Origin: Geobacter sp. UBA6151
GTDB taxonomy: Bacteria; Desulfobacterota; Desulfuromonadia; Geobacterales; Pseudopelobacteraceae
Length of the DNA: 5,594 nt
Assembly (NCBI GenBank): GCA_002423105.1
Contig: DIUT01000018.1
Coordinates: 1-5,594 of the forward strand
Reading direction: 5' to 3'
The translations under genes were made by a program, and so were the position numbers. Every line of letters starts with the position of its first letter. Positions within the stretch are counted from its first letter, which is position 1. Below are positions 4,234-5,594 of the stretch, piece after piece. The notes below the pieces were generated by a model. That model was not told the origin of the DNA. It ran no database searches and worked only from the letters and a program-made list of their open reading frames with translations.

Positions 4234-5039
4234 AATGCCATAAAAACAGCATCGCCCTTGATGCCAGCCTCTGGCTGAATCGTGCCGACAACAAATTTCT
4301 GGGAGCGGACCGTATCGCCCTGCTGGAAAAGATTGATAAACTGGGTTCGATTACCAAGGCTGCGCAGGCGGTGGGGATCAGCTACAAGACCGCCTGGGAC
4401 CAGGTTAACACCATCAACAATATGGCGGACAAGCCACTGGTAGACCGGCTGACCGGCGGCAAGGGGGGCGGCGGCACCAGCCTCACGGCTGAAGGCAAGA
4501 AAATTGTACAACAGTACAAAACCATCCAGGAAGAGCATGGCAAATTCCTGCACAATCTGGAGGACAGGCTCGGTGACACCGACAGTCTGTATCAATTCTT
4601 AAGGAGGATCAGCATGAAAGTAAGCGCACGCAACACCTTTGCCGGCAAAGTGACCGGCATCACCAAAGGGGCAGTGAATGCCGAAGTGACCCTTGCCCTC
4701 AAAGGCGGCATCCCACTGGTGGCCACCGTAACCAACGGGGCGGTGGATAATCTGGGACTGAGTATCGGCATGGATGCCTACGCCATTATCAAGGCCAGTT
4801 CCATCATCATCGGCACTGACCTGGAAAATGCCAAAGTAAGCGCCCGGAACATCTTCTACGGCGCCATCACCAAAGTGATTGAAGGTCCGGTCAACACCGA
4901 GGTTGATCTGGAGATCGGCAACGAAAACACCGTAAGCGCCGTGATTACCCATGACAGCGCTGCCCGGCTCGGCCTGAAGGCAGGCGGCAAGGCATTTGCA
5001 CTGTTCAAGGCCTCCAGCGTTATTATCGGCGTCAGTTAA
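4230..5039 (+). CDS. modE: ModE, molybdate-responsive transcription regulator
   Basis: This 269-residue protein has the full ModE layout (E. coli ModE has 262). The N-terminal winged helix-turn-helix (about residues 20-115) contains GSITKAAQAVGISYKTAWDQVN and the diagnostic glycine run GGKGGGG (76-82) followed by SLTAEGKKI. Two Mop/TOBE domains follow, at about 130-196 and 202-268. Both open with KVSARN and end with KASS-x-IIG, so they look like an internal duplication. The dimer binds molybdate through the TOBE domains and then represses molybdate-uptake genes or activates Mo-enzyme genes. The start has GGAG at 4217-4220 and overlaps the upstream stop as ATGA. Candidate ModE operators lie before its unit and before modA, suggesting autoregulation. 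An internal ribosome site at the domain border may yield a second, shorter product (see the entry at 4600). Confidence 0.96.
   Translation: MKCHKNSIALDASLWLNRADNKFLGADRIALLEKIDKLGSITKAAQAVGISYKTAWDQVNTINNMADKPLVDRLTGGKGGGGTSLTAEGKKIVQQYKTIQEEHGKFLHNLEDRLGDTDSLYQFLRRISMKVSARNTFAGKVTGITKGAVNAEVTLALKGGIPLVATVTNGAVDNLGLSIGMDAYAIIKASSIIIGTDLENAKVSARNIFYGAITKVIEGPVNTEVDLEIGNENTVSAVITHDSAARLGLKAGGKAFALFKASSVIIGVS
4600..4616 (+). promoter_or_regulatory. Strong internal ribosome binding site and ATG inside modE
   Basis: TAAGGAGG (4600-4607) is an 8-base match to the 3' end of 16S rRNA and lies 6 bases before an in-frame ATG at 4614 (Met129 of ModE). Starting there gives a 141-residue protein made only of the two TOBE domains, the size and layout of ModG-type molbindins. 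The site is far stronger than the one at the modE start. The sequence match is seen; use of the site is inferred. Confidence 0.6.
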
Positions 5040-5072
5040 CCGCTTGAGGCGGGGCAGCAGAGCCACATTTTT

Positions 5073-5106
5073 TTGCATAGCGTTATGCAATCAAAAACAT
5101 AGCGCA
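5073..5106 (+). promoter_or_regulatory. Candidate ModE operator 3 upstream of modA
   Basis: CGTTATG (5081-5087) and CATAGCG (5098-5104) form a dyad with the same 24-bp CG-to-CG span as operators 1 and 2. Counting the free position, the half-sites match the ModE pattern at 8 of 11 and 7 of 11. It ends 23 bp before the modA ATG. A second dyad, TTGCATA-GCGT-TATGCAA (5073-5090), overlaps its left half, and CATAGCG occurs twice, 22 bp apart. I could not settle on a promoter in this 88-bp gap. Confidence 0.55.
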
Positions 5107-5127
5107 TACCTGAAAGGAAACTAAACT

Positions 5128-5594
5128 ATGAAACTGTTCAAAACCTTGTTGCTGGCCTCGTTCCTGCTTTTCTCCACCACTGTTGCCCATGCCGAAAAAA
5201 TCACGGTCGCCGCTGCTGCTGACTTGAAGTTTGCCATGGATGAAATTGTTGCCAGCTTCAACAAGAGCCATCCAAAGGATCAGGTGGAAGTTATCTACGG
5301 ATCATCCGGCAAGTTTTTTACCCAGGTAAAGAACAACGCGCCATATGACATGTATTTTTCCGCTGACATCCACTATCCCCGTGAACTGGCGAAAAGCGGA
5401 CTTGCTGCTTCTGAAGTTATCCCCTATGCTTTGGGACGGATCGTTCTCTGGAGCAACAGCAGGGATGCAGCAAAGATGACCCTGGAGAACCTGACTGATC
5501 CGGCAATCAGAAAGATTGCCATCGCCAACCCTAAACATGCCCCTTATGGCAAGCGGGCGGAAGAAGCGCTCAAGTCGCTCAAACTCTGGGAAAA
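5128..5594 (+). CDS. modA: ModA, periplasmic molybdate-binding protein of the ABC transporter (3' end outside window)
   Basis: The first 155 residues are visible, without a stop. A Sec signal peptide (KLFK, then a hydrophobic stretch to TTVAHA) is probably cleaved after Ala22. The mature part opens with EKITVAAAADLKFAMDEIVA, followed by YGSSGKFFTQV (57-67), APYDMYFSAD (71-80), ALGRIVLWSN (101-110) and AIANPKHAPYG (131-141), all hallmark ModA segments. ModA captures molybdate (or tungstate) in the periplasm and hands it to ModBC, whose genes are expected downstream. Asp32 stands where E. coli ModA has ligand Ser12; the second serine region (Ser59-Ser60) is kept. The start has AAAGGA at 5113-5118, 9 bases before ATG. 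The gene follows modE in the same direction, with a candidate ModE operator in between. Confidence 0.95.
   Translation, partial: MKLFKTLLLASFLLFSTTVAHAEKITVAAAADLKFAMDEIVASFNKSHPKDQVEVIYGSSGKFFTQVKNNAPYDMYFSADIHYPRELAKSGLAASEVIPYALGRIVLWSNSRDAAKMTLENLTDPAIRKIAIANPKHAPYGKRAEEALKSLKLWE

Noticed and set aside
4614..5036. Near-direct repeat of about 200 bases inside modE as a recent tandem duplication
   Set aside because: The two halves match at protein motif level but differ widely in bases; this is the ancient TOBE duplication normal for ModE and ModG.
4599..5090. Minus-strand open frame opposite the modE TOBE domains
   Set aside because: Antisense shadow; the two KVSARN...KASS repeats on the plus strand are the real coding signal.
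1..5594. tRNA, rRNA, CRISPR array, insertion-sequence transposase
   Set aside because: No cloverleaf, rRNA-like sequence, regularly spaced repeats or transposase motifs were seen on either strand.

Overview
The window looks like the edge of a nitrogen-fixation region joined to a molybdate-supply region, in a Gram-negative diazotroph. The mix of a nif-specific ferredoxin, two NifX-family proteins, a DraT-type nitrogenase-modifying enzyme, a two-TOBE ModE and an ExbB-like fragment fits an anaerobic deltaproteobacterium of the Geobacter/Trichlorobacter kind. That taxonomic guess rests on protein resemblance from memory and is not proven by the window.

Layout. (1) Bases 1-656 hold the C-terminal half of a biosynthetic threonine dehydratase (ilvA). 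(2) Bases 696-1381, on the minus strand, hold a toxin-antitoxin operon. The antitoxin is intact, but the RelE/ParE-type toxin is broken by an in-frame amber codon. The operon has a strong sigma70-like promoter placed so that the toxin message would be leaderless. (3) Bases 1554-3703 hold a plus-strand nif unit: a sigma54 (-24/-12) promoter, nifX, fdxB, a second NifX-family gene and draT. A short palindromic REP-like repeat lies between fdxB and the second NifX-family gene. (4) Bases 3704-5594 hold the molybdenum region: two candidate ModE operators around a sigma70-like promoter, a broken ExbB-like start joined out of frame to an unrecognised reading frame that overlaps modE, then modE, a third candidate ModE operator, and the start of modA, cut by the window edge.

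How the parts fit. NifX-family proteins carry FeMo-cofactor precursors, FdxB is a nif-associated electron carrier, and DraT switches off dinitrogenase reductase by ADP-ribosylation. ModE senses molybdate, the metal of the same cofactor, and ModA captures it in the periplasm.

The two most notable observations are both in the Mo region. First, three sites share the same 24-bp CG-to-CG geometry and match ModE half-sites, which implies autoregulation of the modE unit and control of modA. Second, inside modE a near-perfect Shine-Dalgarno sequence and in-frame ATG sit exactly where the DNA-binding part ends and the two molybdate-binding TOBE domains begin. This suggests a second, ModG/molbindin-like product of 141 residues from the same gene.
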